Source: Nyssa sinensis
Lineage: Eukaryota; Streptophyta; Magnoliopsida; Cornales; Nyssaceae
Direction: 5' to 3'
DNA length: 64,000 nucleotides
NCBI GenBank assembly: GCA_008638375.1
Contig: CM018032.1
Span: 4,560,501-4,624,500 of the forward strand
Every line of letters starts with the position of its first letter. Position 1 is the stretch's first letter. The position numbers and the translations under genes were made by a program. The notes below the pieces were generated by a model. The model was not told the DNA's origin, did no database searches, and saw only the letters and a list, made by a program, of their open reading frames with translations. Below are positions 22,201 through 37,200 of the stretch, in pieces.

Positions 22201-25200
22201 ATTATACCTTTATTGTTGTTGTTGTTGTTATTATTATTATTATTATTTTTGTTGATGGAACTATATTCATTCAAGAGTGCCCAAGGTGGGCACACCCTAA
22301 CATAATACAGGGACCATACTATATGTAAAATTATAGATTCATGCTGAGAGATTATACCTTTATATCACTTCTAAAAAGTGCTTATTTATTAAACAAGTGA
22401 TCAAAAGCTCCATTTTGTAGTGAAAGCAAACTTGATCGTGAACACTTGTTGGAGTTGAACAATGATGTAGCTATAAGACTTGAATATGCTCAAGTGTGAT
22501 AATTTGACGAAGTCCCATTTAACCAGATGTTTTTAGTTGAACTGGCCTCCGTTGACAGAGAGAAATAGAGGTAAAATTGTTTAAGTGTAGGAAAAATGAT
22601 ACTTGTCCACTAGAAAACAAAGTAGCACTAGCAAGCGCAATAAGGAACAAGCTAAAGTTGCCTCAAAAGAAAGAGGAAGCCAAGTGACATGCAATTTAGA
22701 ATACATCTACAAAGTCCAGGCTCTACTCTGGGCCGGCTCTTGTATAAGGCGACTAAAGCGATCGCTTTAAGCCCCACCTACAATTAAGGCCCCAAATTTT
22801 AGATATATACACACTGCAATTTAATTAGAAGTAGGAGTGTAAAGTTCATAAAAGTTTAATCCTTAATCCTTATCCCCAAAAAAGGTCCCCATAAATATTT
22901 TAACCAATTATATTTTATACCAAAACAAATAAAAAAATAAAAACGTGAGTCTTGAAAACTCAACCGTGTGTAAGGATAACCCTTACCCAAAAAAAGGCCC
23001 CATAAATGTCTTAACCAATTATATATATATATATATATATTTTTTGATAAGTACGAAGTATATAATAAAAAGCCCAAGAAGGGCTAAAGGGCAAAAAACT
23101 CCAAAGCGTTACATCGGCCTTAAAGACTCCAAAAAGTCTACAAGAGAAAAAACATTTACAGGGAAAGCCTATTTGACCCAAAAAAATAATAAACGTAAAA
23201 AGGTCTCTTTTAGATAAGGAGTTGGAAGCTCCTAATCTTCAAAAACTCGACTGTTCCTTTCTTTCCAAAGGCACCATAAAAGGCAAATGGGAACCAGTCT
23301 CCAAATACACTTTACTTCTTTGGGAAAGGGGCATCCTTCCCATGCCAATAGAAGGTCTTTAATGGAGCTTGGCATGACCCATGAGAGACCAAACACGGCA
23401 AAAATAAGGGTCCAGCAACTCCAAGGGACTTGACAGTGAATAAGAGCGTGATCCATTCCTTCATTTGACTTACAAAAATAACATCTGCTCGCCAAAAGAA
23501 AGCCTCTTTTCTGCATATTATCTGCTGTTAAAATAGCCTTCCAAGAAGCTTTCCAAGCAAAGAAAGAGGCTTTGGGAGGGGCTTTTGAATGCCAAGTGAG
23601 CTTCCAAGGAAAGAGAGGACCATCGGAATCAAACAAGCTCTTATAAAAAGAGAGGACCATCGGAATCAACCAATTATATTTTATACCTAAAAAAAAAAAA
23701 GAAAAAAAAAGAAAAGAGAAAGCTGAAGAGCCTTGAAAACTCAACCGTCACTTTACCACTTTGGCACTTTCAATAGGATATATTCTCCTACTTATTATCT
23801 CTTTTACTCTCCTACATTATCTGAATCTCACTCTCATTCTCTCCTTCTTGGCTCTCTTTTCTACTCTAATTTTTCTGAATCTCTTTAATTAAATTGAGGA
23901 ACATACAACATTCTCTCAACTTACCACATTGATCCCAATTCTTTTAATTAATAGTTTTGCATCTCAAAAAGCGAGAAGAATAAATTTTAAATTTAATATT
24001 AAAAAAATAAAAAGTCTTATTTAAAATTTTCGCTTTAGGCCTCAAATTATCACAAGCTGGCCCTGGCTCTACTCTGGACAAGAAGTTGGCATCAAATTAC
24101 GCATATCTGTGGATCTGGTGGAAGACACCTTGATCTAAATGAACATTACCTAGTTTTGGTTGCCGATACTTGAGGGTGCTTAGAAGGCGGGATATGTACA
24201 TGGCTGATCCCAATATCTCTGGAACCACTACAACAATGCATGAGTTTAGAAGAACCTCGCAAATATTTGCTGGCCCAACTGCCCAAGCGATCATATATGC
24301 AAAACCCTGCCCTCATCCCTAAGTAACTACACATTTCCTATTTAGAGGAGCAACACCTCTGTCCTAAAGGAATAATCATTCCTAACTTCCCTAAACAAGC
24401 AAGCACAATATACCTTGTTGGCCTTTGGTTTTTATTTTTATTTTTTTATTTTACAGAGTAAGTGAAATTTTATTATAAACAACATGAGGTATACAGGAGC
24501 AACAAAAATAGTGCTCCTACAAACAACTCAAGACACCTATAAATTTTTCTGGGTTTCCAAAAATGAAAAGGATGTAAGATGATATCCTTTTGCTCATGAA
24601 CAGGCAACTCTACCCTCTCAGAATGATGTCTATTTTTCTCCCTCCAAATGCACCGAATGAGGCAAAGACGAGCAACCTGCCACGCTGTCACCTAATCCTT
24701 TTAGCAACCCAATCACCTACCCATTCTTCGAACAAATACTTTCTCCAATCTAGACTATACCCAAGAAACACCAATGATAGAAAATAGCATACATCATCAG
24801 TGGCAGATCCAGAAATTAGGTTTGGGAAGAGAGAGAGAGGGGGGGGGGAGTGAATATATTAAATTTTGGGGAGGGATTCTTATGAAAATTCAACAAATTT
24901 TGGGGTGGCCAACTCCTATTTTTTTTTTTTTAATTATAAACATGTAGCAAAATAACACTACAAAATTTGAATTTTACAATTTTTTTTTTTGTGGGGTCTC
25001 TAGCTATTAGTCAATGAATAAGAAGGTGATTAGTGTTGTCATCTGCCTTTTTGCACATAAGAGGAAATAGTTATTACTTCCTCGTAATTTTTCCCATATG
25101 TGTGCATACACACACACGCACACACACACAAATGTGAATGAACATAATTTTTTGGTCCAACAGATGGGCAACATAAAGGCGGGTAGAACTTTGCATTCCC

Positions 25201-28200
25201 ATAAGACACCACCTTGTCAGAACCTAGATTAAGGCAGAATTTGATCCCAGGTCTTTCATACGATTAATAAAGACTTTACCAGCTGAGCAGACACCCTCAA
25301 ATGAACGCAGAATTATCTAAATATATGGTCAATGTCTTAATTTCACAAGCAACATATAGCTATCTCCCTATATTTATATTATCGTGTTGACACCCAGTGT
25401 TTATGTTATTATGTGGCACTCCTGCTAGTGTCCACTGGTAACAGGCTTCTCATAGACAAAAGAAATTGTTATACTGAGTTTCCACACAACATAATCCAGT
25501 TGATCGCTTGATGCCTTACTTGGATTTACTAGATTATGTTCTCCATGGCCTCCTGTACATAATTTTGTGATCAGTTAACTATATACTTGTTAGTTGCTGA
25601 TTTTGCAGTAGATTTTGTTCTCTAATATTCTCCCTAGCGAATTTTGGTCTATGGGTGCATTTTGTTTTTCTGTTTCAAATGTTGGATTATGAGCAATTGG
25701 GTTTTATATTCCACTTAATTATCTTTGCAGGATGAATCAAAACTATATATCTTTCTTGAGCTGGTAACTAAAGGTTCCCTGATGAGTCTCTATCAGAAGT
25801 ATCATCTTCGAGATTCTCAAGTGTCTGCATATACAAGGCAGATTTTGCATGGTTTGAAATATCTGCACGAGCGAAATGTTGTTCACAGGTCATACAACTG
25901 AACGTGCCATGTCATCGTTGGCTATTTAAGTAATTTATATTTGATCTTTAGGTTTTCTATGTTTCGGTTTTCTTGCTCTCTTCTCCAATAGAATTGTTCT
26001 AATGCTTCAACCACGTCTTTCATGTGTATCTGCTGTCGTTTACATGACTTTTATGCCTGTATTCCCTGAGAGGAAATTGGTTCCTCATCTTAATAGAGTT
26101 CTACTGTTATATGGTGCATTTTTTCGTATCTGCATTCCTTGCGGGGGCTTCTCAAATTGTAGAATGATGGGTTTAATACACAGGCATTGCTTGTTAACTT
26201 TTGTCTAATCACTTCCCATTACTCTTAACCTTTCATAATGATGATTTTATTTTGTTGCAAGTAAGCTTAAGTGTGTCCTGAAATAGTACAAGAGGAACGG
26301 TGTTCCTTGGGGTAATAAAAAGATTTTTCTCATCTATTTTTTTTTAAGTGCCGCATAAACTCAACTGAATTATGCCTTGTTGTGACTATATTGGGTTGGT
26401 CACATGAGTTCTGTGCTGTTTTGGCACTCTGTTTTACGGGAAAATGTTCTGTTACCATCATTATCCATTAGGTTGTCTATCAGTACCTTCCTTAACTCTT
26501 ATCTATTCACATCTCATTACTCTTAACCTTTCATAATGATGATTTTATTTTTTGCAAGTACGCTGAAGTGTGTCCTGAAATAGTACAAGAGGAACGGTGT
26601 TCCTTGGGGTACTAAAGAGATTTTTCTCATCTATTTTTTTTAAGTGCTGCATAAACTCAACTGAATTATGCCTTGCTGTAACTATATTGGGTTGGTCACA
26701 TGAGTTCTGTGCTGTTTTGGCACTCTGTTTATGGGAAAATGTCCTGTTATGATCATTATCCGTTAGGTCGTCTCAGTACCTTCCTTAATTATGCCTTTGT
26801 AAAGTTTTTAACTGACTTGTAATGCTCAATTTTATTAGTGTTGTCATTGGTCTTTGTTGCAACTTGCATGTGACAGAACTTCTCATCCATTTTTGTGGTC
26901 ATTATTGTTGCTATTTCTAGTTATCCTAATTGCACTCATTTATAATTCTGTTTTCTCTCTTCACAAATCCATCTCAACTTCTCCATCTCTACCAACACTC
27001 ATTTTCATTCACATGTAAACTTTTGTTCTCTTTCTTTTTATTTATTTTTAAAATGGAACATTATTTATTGCTGCCGAGTTTTAAACATATTTCCTGGACC
27101 ACTTTAACTTTGGATATAATTTGGCTTACCCTCATAAACAAAGCTTTGTCAATTGTCAGAAGGATATCTAATGTCAGTCCTGCCAATGCAGGGTACTGAG
27201 ATGGACTTAAAATAATATCTAAGTTCTAATTGCAACTGCTCGGAACTCAACAGAATCTGTTGATCAAGAAAAAAACCATTGTGATTAGGTGGCAACGATA
27301 ATGAGTGAGAAATGATGATTATTCAAGCCGGAGGTAGGTCATTCGGCTATCTATCTCAGGAGGAGGCTGGAATGTCAATCCATTTCAAATCATTCAAAGG
27401 GGGTTAGGGTTAGTCATGAGAGTGGAGGTGGATTGAGAGGAGTTGGTGCATCAGTTTTTGCACTATCCGGTTGTGCGGACACTGTGGGTCTTGCTATTTA
27501 CTCTTTTTGCGATTGCTTGGGTTATGCTTGGCATGGTTATGGATGACAGAAGTTTGGGTGGTGGGTGGAAGCGGAAAAAAGAGCGTCAAGTGTGAGATTT
27601 TGCCCCCTTATGTCTTATGTGTTGTGGAGGAGAATTTATAAAGGGGTATATAGAAATGTGATTTAGTTGAAAGGAGTTTCGTTAAATACCTCATACTTTT
27701 GGGGTAATCAAAATTGTCATAGGACAATAGATACTTTTATAGAGTTTCTGAGTCACGTGTTTGATGTAAGGCTTTGTACATGAATTCTTCTCGTGTACAT
27801 GGGTGCATTCTTGTTTTTTGACATCTTTAATGAAATGATAAAATTAAAAAAATAGTAGAGAGCATTGTATCTAGTTTGCCTACCTACTTTATGTTCCTCT
27901 TTTTTGTTCCAACTTTTGTGATGAAAAGGCTAGAATAGTTGTGGATTGGTGTTACATGTGTAAGCAGAATGGAGATTCGATTTTCCATCTTTTGTTTCAT
28001 TGTCAAGTGGCGAGAAATTCATAGGCCCTTCTTTTCGCTCTTCTAATACCCCAATCAATAGATGTTGTGCTTGCTCACTAGAGAGGTTGTCAAGTGAGTA
28101 GAGAGATTTGGCTTGTGGTTGCACTCTGCCTTTAGAGAAATATCTTGGGTAAGAGGAATAGAAGATCTTTTGAAGAGGAAAAATCCCTATTTAGGTCCTT

Positions 28201-31200
28201 TTTTTTTTCTAGGGATTGTTAGAAATTCTTTATTAATGGACGCTTTTGTAGATATTATAGTAAGATGAGAATATAGTTTCGTATGGCTCTTTTTTAGAGA
28301 CATCATGTACATGGGTGCACCTCTCTCTTATTTATTTATTATTCTTAACATTTATTTATCCACACACACACAAACACATATATCCATGTGCATTACGAGT
28401 GTGGGTACTTGAGTTCATTGTGCATTGCTTTGCCACATGTCGGTCCCTCATTGGCTCCAGCTGGACCAATATACATCAAGAATGGTATATCATTCAATCA
28501 CTTATTAACACATGGACCGACGGTTGTTTGACTCTTGTCCATTTACCTTGGTGATCTTGTTTGTCTCTTGTGTGGATTAGTGCATGTGGTGCCTTGATGT
28601 TGACCTTGGATAGGGGTGTCAATTTGTGTTATCGTATCGTATCGTGTCGTGTTTGGGTCGTGTCAAGACATACATATTCAAAAATATATGTCAACCCTAA
28701 CCCAACACTAATAACTAATTGTGTCAAGTTTCAAAACATAAACCTAACCCATATATTAAATAGGTTACACGCGTCGATATGCTTTACCCATTTATTTTAA
28801 TTTTTTATTTTTTAAATAAAAAAGTTACCTATCTTTTTAATATGTATAGATAATTTTCAAATTTAGTAAACTTTGGATATAGGCTAAATTAAAGTAGAAA
28901 CCTCTTTTATAAGTAAAAAATCTTCAAACCTTGATAAACTTTCGATGTGAGACAAATTACCTTAATTCATAATTTTTTTAATAATTAAACGTGTTAAGTG
29001 GTGTTAAACAAGTTGACACTAATAAAACCTAAACACGACATGCTTATTAATCGTGTTATACATGTCAACCCGTTTATTACCTAAACCCATTTATGCTCAA
29101 CCCAAACCTGTTAACTTCGTGTCGTGTTCGAGTCGTGTTGTCGTGTCGTGTCAAAAATAGACACCCCTAACCCTAGACATTAGGATTAAAGCAAGGTAAT
29201 CCTGAGATTAGTTCCACTTCCAGAGTCCAATCTTCATGAGCTATATCTCTCCGTGTTGAGCCAAATTTTGATTTGCTAATATACCTCGCCATTAACTTAT
29301 CCATTTTATACTTACAGAGTTCATCCCATTGCCTTGTGAGCTATCTCCCTATAGGGTGAGCCAAACTTTTGTTTCCTAAATTAGCTATTATTAACTTGAT
29401 CTCCATTTTTTATGGTGTTTATTCTATTGCCATACTTGGTGATTGCCTGGGGTTAGGAGTAGACCTTAGGGAACTCCTTGAGCTTGGTGTGCAGTCACGG
29501 TGTGGCTCAAGAGCTGCATTATGGCTCTTCCAACGGAATTCTCAGGGTTATATGGCTTGATGGCTAGTTTTTTGGATTCACCAAGGTGTGGTTCGTGCTG
29601 TTTCTGTCTAGTGTCTTCTTGATTATGTAGAGTCCTCTTTGTGATTGTTGTTCAACCCATGTGCACTCATATGATATCATATTCTGTACTTGGCATGTAT
29701 GAGAGGTATACCTGTATGGTCATGTGTACTACCTTGTTCTCTCTCACTCTATATTATCTCAACTTTCACTCTCCACTTCACCTCGAGAATCCTAACTATC
29801 CTATGTGTAATTACCACTTTGGACATTACCTACTTTACCTCCTATCAACACTAAGAAATTCTCATACATTGGCTTCTAAATTGTTTAATAGCTTGTTACT
29901 TTTTCTTTCCATTTTTTTTCGTGTTCCCGAATTTAGGGTTGTTTAAGTTTCGTTGCACATAAACTCACAAATATAAATTTAATGAGGTTTTTGAAGCCTC
30001 ATCTTTTCCCTTCTTGTCTTCCAGGGATATAAAATGTGCAAATATATTGGTGGATGCTAGTGGATCTGTGAAGCTTGCAGATTTTGGATTGGCTAAGGTC
30101 ACCCTTCCCCTCCTTTTGATTGCAATAACTTCCTGTTCCTTATAGCTCCTGAAAAGGTTTCTTTTTTGTTCTTTTTTATTTTTCTGTAATATTACTGCTC
30201 AAACCTTGTCCAGGCGACCAAGTTGAATGATGTGAAATCTTGCAAGGGGACTGCATTCTGGATGGCTCCTGAGGTTTGTCCTTAACACCCTCCTTTTCAC
30301 GTGTTAATAAGCCTTGAGTGCTTCTTTTATAAATCTATCTAAATATATTGTTCCACCGGTACCAAAAAATTGCTAAGCTGCAGCATCAGAATATTGGGGT
30401 AAGTGGTTCTATATTTTGGCTTGTATGAGTTTGTATCAGCTGTTTTTACTGATAGCGTCAACCACAAATGATTAAATATGCAACACTTTAACATGTTTTT
30501 TTTTTAATAAAAGAAATCAGGAAAAAAGTGTAATTTATTAAAATACACCTTGAAGGCGTAAATCTTGTGTAAAGAAAAAGCAACAGAGCTATAGCCAAGC
30601 TCTTACTGTTAATAATTCAAATGTCCCAAAACTCGATAGAAGATCAAATTGAGTCAGGAAGATTCCCAGAACTCTAAAAATGGAAAGTTGCAAGAAAACT
30701 GCTTTTCGACCTTGGCACCGACAGCTGGACATCATTGAACATTTGTCCTCCATTTTGCTCGTGCCAAATACACCACATCAAGCAATGAGTTGCCTTTTTA
30801 ACATCATAAAATTGGGAGTTTATTATCCATATTCATAGGAGTTGAAAATACACCACCCTACGCTGAATTTTGGAGTCATGGACTGCCAACTTTATCATGA
30901 AACATTCTTTCTTGAGCATTTTGATAAGAAAGTGCTTTGCATTGGCTTTGGAACTTGTTGCCTTGAAATCTATCTCCACTTCCCTGGATTTTGATTAACT
31001 TATTAAAATAATCAAGCATAGCGGCTGATTCAGCTGGTTTAAGTGAAAAGTGGATGTATTGGTAAAAGCAGCTGAATTGATAACGAATTGCCCTAAAGTC
31101 TTAAGCTTTGAGTCAAAATCAATCTGTGTAATTAAAGGTGAAAGGCGCTAAGGTCTTACATTGTCTGAAAAACGAGACAACAAAAAAAAGCTAGCCTGAA

Positions 31201-34200
31201 TGAAAAAAGGCTCAAACTTATAAAAAAATTTAAACAAATATATTATACATTAAAGGTTAATTTACTTAAGTTAAACAATATCTTATGTAATATTAAAAAC
31301 TTTAATCTAAAGGATGACATAACATAATTAAATTTTAAGCAAAGAGACCATTCTAAACTTTTTCCTCCCTTTCTATTATTTTTATAGTGGTTAAATATTG
31401 ATTGGAAAAAATACACAAGACAAGATATATGAGCACATCTAATTAAGTTTCAGTTAATGAGGCTCTTGCCTTGATGCCTTCCCCCTTAATTCAGGTGATC
31501 ACCTAGGCGATGCCTTATTAAAATTGCCTTGCCTGAAGTGTGTTGAGGCGCTACGCCTCATCCTCGCCTCGCCTAGCCTAGGTGAGCGTCTAATTGTCTT
31601 TAACAACATTGAAATCAGCCAAAAAAAGAAGAAGAAGAATTACTTAACTTTTTGGTGAACTATGAGGTTAGATTCATTAGAATAGCTAGAGAAGGGAGCA
31701 TGTAGAGTAACAATAAGGGAAGGGGGATTTTTGGTGTCTATATGAAGCTCAAAATCAAATCTTGGAATTTTATGGGTCTAATGACCTGTGCCAATGATAC
31801 CAACAAGCTCTAGCATGACTAGCACTTCCTTCACCTCCTCATATGGGAGGTTGAGGGTTTAAGTCTCCTTGGGGCCAAAAAGTATGTGTGGTGTGAGATT
31901 TATCTATAAAAAAATACAAGTGATATAGGGCCAATGTGATTTGTATTAAGGACCAAGATGGAGATTGTTTCTTTGACGTGGTGAGGAGTCTGTGGGTGGT
32001 TAAAAAATTGGGTTCGATGTGGGGTTGTTCTTGGTATCTTGCTTATTGAGTTGCATTGAGGATCCATTTCAAATGGATTCTCTTGACGGTGGACAAGCCA
32101 GTGGAGGATGCTAATAGGCCAACTTTGGGAGTTCTTTTGTTTTTTTTATTGGGGGGCCGCTGGGACATCACATGGTGTGTTGGTGGCAATTTTAATGTGA
32201 TTCATTTTCGTAATGAGAAGTTGGGTTGCAGACTCCCTCTAGGACTGCTGAGGAACTTTTTTTATTTCATTATTGGAAAGGGTAATTGATTTGCCTTCAT
32301 TTTGATGGGTCGAGAGGATCACTTCCTTGAAGTTTCTTCAAGTTTGTCTTCCATAGCCAGTTTCACATTACATTTTGATTTTGCTTAATTGTGTAGTTCT
32401 ATCAATGAAAAATTTCAGGCTCTGTTGTGTGGTTGAGCAAGGAAGGCTTTGTTTAGATGGTTAGAGAGGGTGGTGGCACGCAAGAAGTTGAAAGTTGAAA
32501 ATGCTAACAAAGCCTTGAGGAATGGAATAAGGTGGTTTTTAGAAACTTGGAGCTTTGGAAGGCAAGAGTTATAGAGGAGACCAAGGGATTGGATGAAAAA
32601 GGGAGAGGTGCCTTATGGGTGGAGGAGAGAAAGGTAGAATCTGGGAGATTGGTGTTGTCAGAGGAGATTAGTTGGAGATAGAAGTCTAGGACTTTGTGGC
32701 TCAAGGAGGGGAATAAGAGCATCAGCTTTTTTCACAAGGTGGCAAATGCTTACAGGAGACCAAATCACATTGGCTTGTTGGCCATTGATGGTTTGGAGTT
32801 TGGCAATGAAGACGACATGGGAAAGGGGGTTGTTCAGTTTTATAGAGGCCTATACATGGAGACCTCTAACAGAATGCCATTGCTTAACAGATTGAGTTTG
32901 AGTTTGCTTCCGATTTTCTATTTCCAATCCCGTTTTTCCTCTCCATCGATATTATAAACTCCATCCCATCTAAAGATAAATACGAATGGAATGATTTGGT
33001 ACAACCTCATAGCCTCTCATAGGGTTTCACAATCCCCTCCTTGATCTCCTAACCGTGAATCAAGACATTCCCAATGTTATTCAAGCTCTCATGCACGTTT
33101 GCCATTCTATGGAATAATTTTGTGTTCCTATCCCTTTCCTTCAACCAAATTTGTAGATTTTTGTTTCCAGCTGATCTCTTTCAATTTTGCTAATTTTCTA
33201 AGTTCTACTGTCCTTCCTTTCCTGTTGCTTCCTCTTATCCACTTACTCTACTCCTTTCTGATCTAACTCTTTGATAGGCCTCAAAGCTTTGCGTTCCTCA
33301 CCCTTACATTTCCAGATTTTCTTCAGTCCCATTGGTTTTAAGTGTTCCTTCAGAAGTTTTAAGTTTTTATGCAAGGACAAACCCTGTTGACCTACTCACC
33401 ATAGAGTTATCCCACCATTCCTTCACTCTATCCAAAAACCTGGTCGAAAGAAATCACATTTCCTCAACTTTGAATGGTCTCCTGTTCTTGACATTTCATT
33501 ATCCAACAAAATGGGAGCATGGTTCGATTATGGCCTACAAAGAATGAATTTAACCACATCCGTTAACCACTTCTCCCAGTTCGTAGATCTTGGTCATACA
33601 TAGTCACTTGCATATAGATACTCTTTCTTCAATTTAGTAATCACACATTTGTTTCGAATTTTGAAGATTTTGAGAGTTGATTGCTAATAAGGGTGGTTCA
33701 GTGCTGCGTATTGTTGTAGATGTTTCAGACAACTGTCTGCAGATTGGGTTTGTGAAAGTTCGTCAATGAAGTTACTTGTTGAGTTATGTTGCTTTATCAT
33801 ATTACAAACAGAAGATTTGTTTCTGATTATCAAGCTTTCTGCTGCAGGTTGTTAATCGGAGGAACCAAGGTTATGGGCTTGCAGCAGATATATGGAGTCT
33901 TGGGTGCACTGTCTTGGAGATGTTGACCTCTCAGATTCCATACTCTCATTTGGAATGTGTACGTAACACACGTTATAATTTCTTTTTTCCAACAACACAT
34001 GGTCTTGCAGACCTTTGTTTCTTAGATAAATCTGCACAAATTTAATATTTAATATATGATAGTCAATTTTGTTTAATTTTCTTCTCTACTACATTGCATT
34101 TAATTTGGTCTATATTCATTGTTGCCTGATCAGAACTTAACGCTGCTAAGTACTTCTAGCTTCTCCTGCATTGTACATGGATGTAATTCCTTGGAAGAAG

Positions 34201-37200
34201 CTAATCAGGACTAGATTCTTCTGGATTTTGAAGTTATATTCTTTCATTCGCTCTAAATTTTGCACAACTTGATTGGTTCCAGTAGTTCTCCCTATGATTT
34301 AAGTTCATTAATTCTGTCATTTACCTAGTTAGATTTGGTACCTACATTGGACTTCACCTTCTACTTCTAAAATCTAATCTTCGTATTGTGGTGGAAATTA
34401 TATATATATATATATGTATATATATAGTGATAAGTAAAATATAGTAGAAGACACCAGAGAAGGGTGAACCCATAAATACAAGGCAATTAAATCAAAGCCT
34501 TAGATTCCCCTAAAATCTAACACAATGGTTACAATTATCTAACTTCATTAGCAACTAACCAAGTTATGAATTTCCTTAACATGAATTTGATTATGAATTT
34601 AAGAAGCAGGGCACGTTTGTGAAGGTGTTCTATCTGTGTTGTACACGTTATGAAGATAGACACTTCACAAACACGTGTTTATAATTTGAAATAAATTTTA
34701 TTATTTTGGACACCTGGCCAATATGTTTCAAACACTCCCTAACACAACTTATGTATCACAAGTATATTTTTAGTAGGAGTTATGTTCAAGCATGTTTGCA
34801 CGTGAACATATTTTGACTTTTGTACACATGGCCATCAGGAGCAAAGCATGCAATAGACTTTTTTGAATATAGGATAAAAGTGTAATGGTAAAGACTCAAA
34901 TATAGTAAGAGAGAAGTAATCTATATATATATATATATAATACAATAATTCTTATAATATTTTTCAAACTTCATCTTCCACAACATGCAATTCACACTTA
35001 ATTGAAATTATATATTTTGTCTAATATAGTAACTTTATTATTATATTCTCTAACATAACTTTATTATTATATTCTCTAACAACTAGGATTCCACAATCCA
35101 CACCCTATTCCCACCCACTAATGGGATACATTCCCCAATTGTAGATTTTCTATTCACTACCATGCTATATAAGAGAAAGAAAATCTCCCCTCCCCTTTTG
35201 AATGGCCCTCCAAATCTCATAACCATATGCTTCCACACTATCTCGAGTAAACCAGACCCCTCGCAACCATAGTTTGTGCTAATCACACCACGCCATAGAG
35301 TTTGATCCTCCATTGCAAAATGCCACAACCACTAAGCCAGTAAGGTCTGATTAAATAGCTTGTGGTCTTTGAAACCCAGCCCTTCCTCTCCCAAAGGTAA
35401 CTTAACCTTGTTTCACCAAACCAAGTGAAGCTTCCTCTCATCCCCTAATTCTCCCCATAAGAAGTAATGTTGAAGCTTTTCTCGTTTCTTCCTCACCTTT
35501 GCTAGCATTGGGAACAAAGACATGTCATAATGGTAAGATTGGCTAATGTACTCTTTATAAGGGTTATTCTACCACCCTTAGAAAGGTACTGCCTTTTACA
35601 CCCCCGCCAATCACCTTTTGAAAATTTTCCACCACTGCATCCCAAATCCCAACTGATCTGACTGAATTCCCAATGGCAAACCAAGATATTTGGAAGGAAA
35701 CGACCCTACTCCACAACCTATAGTAGTAGGCAGATCTTCCACATGATCCGCATTTCCAATAGAGATAATTCACTTTTTGCCAAATTCACTCTCAATCCTG
35801 ATATAGCTTCAAAGCAAAGAAGAATACACTTCAAATGACAAAGCCGCAAATCATCCGCCTGGCAAAATATAATGGTATCATCAGCAAAAAGTAAATGAGA
35901 TATCTCCTTACTTCTGCCTCTACTATCCTCCATCATCCTTTGCATTAAATACAAAAGTTCCAATTTGCATGATAATAGGCCTTCTCGATATCCAACTTGC
36001 ATACAAACCCTTCTCCCTCGCCTTTTTCCTTGTATCTCTACATTCATTTGCAATCAAAACTGCATCCAGGATCTGTCTACCTCACACAAAAGCATTTTGA
36101 CTAGGAGAGAGAATCCTTTCCATCAACCCCTGAAGACGCAAAGCAAGCACCTTAGCAAAAAGCTTATATAAACTCCTTAGTCCCTACTAAATTGATAGGC
36201 CAGAAATCTCTAATATTCTCTACTCCCTCCTCTTTAGGAATCAATGCTATAAAAGAAGCGTTTAGACTCCTCAGAGGAACAAGATTCTTTTGGATCACCC
36301 TTCAACAATGTTTGCTAAATTCCATAGTAAACTCATCCGGTCTAGGAGCTTTAAAGCCTGAATCACTTCTTCCTCCCTGAATGGACTCTCCAGCATGACA
36401 GCTCCCTCCTCCAGAATACTTGAAAATTGCAAGCCATCCAAATATGGTCTCCAATCACATCGTCTTCTGCTGGTATGCGTTCTATTCCTCCCTAAACTTA
36501 CATCTGCTGCTCTCCCCCCTTTCCAGAAAACGTAACCTCCCCTCCTTCCCTTTTCTGTCACATTTTGTTTGATTCCTCTCCTATGCACACTTTCCCTAGC
36601 AGCAACGTATGGGCCATCTGCATCGCTGGGTGGGGCCTCAACAGGGCTCCAACATTGGGACTTTGTTCTTTCAACCACCAAGTCTCCTTCATTATGGACC
36701 ATGGGGATTTCTATTCAAACCACCTCTCGGGCTTCAAGCCCATCCCCATCCTGTTCATCCTCCTTTCTTTCTACGATTGGGTTCAGAAATGGGCCACCTT
36801 TCTGCCAGGCCTAACCACCCCACCTCACCTCCTTTCTTTGCCTCAGCCCTTCCTCTTCACTGTTATTTAGGGGAACCTCAATGCAATCCATGGGCTTTCT
36901 GGCCCCCACATTGGATTTACCACCCAAATTATTCTCCTGGCCCAAAACATAAAATCGATTTTGGGCCCTCCCAGTAAGCTCCTTCTGCCCTTCCCTTCTC
37001 ATTCGTGTAATTAAACCTCATCTGGGCTTCATCCATTGTTTACCTTGGTTTGGGCCCAAACTAGTTCATTAGGTTGCAAACCCATTATGTGGCCCATCAC
37101 GGACCGATTTGAAATTTTTATTTTTTTTGATAAAAGAGTAATAATATAAAAGGTGCCCAAGGGGGGCAAACCCATTTACACACTAAGCTAGCTTTACATA

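Noticed and set aside
23232..23744. 170-codon minus-strand ORF as a host gene
   Set aside because: Its sequence is the zf-RVT C-terminus of a LINE, and its first about 25 codons are simple repeat and hAT-like sequence beyond the LINE end.
36569..36977. Overlapping + strand ORFs of 81-122 codons, Pro- and His-rich
   Set aside because: They run antisense to the LINE-A region and have no recognisable domain, so they are best read as shadows.
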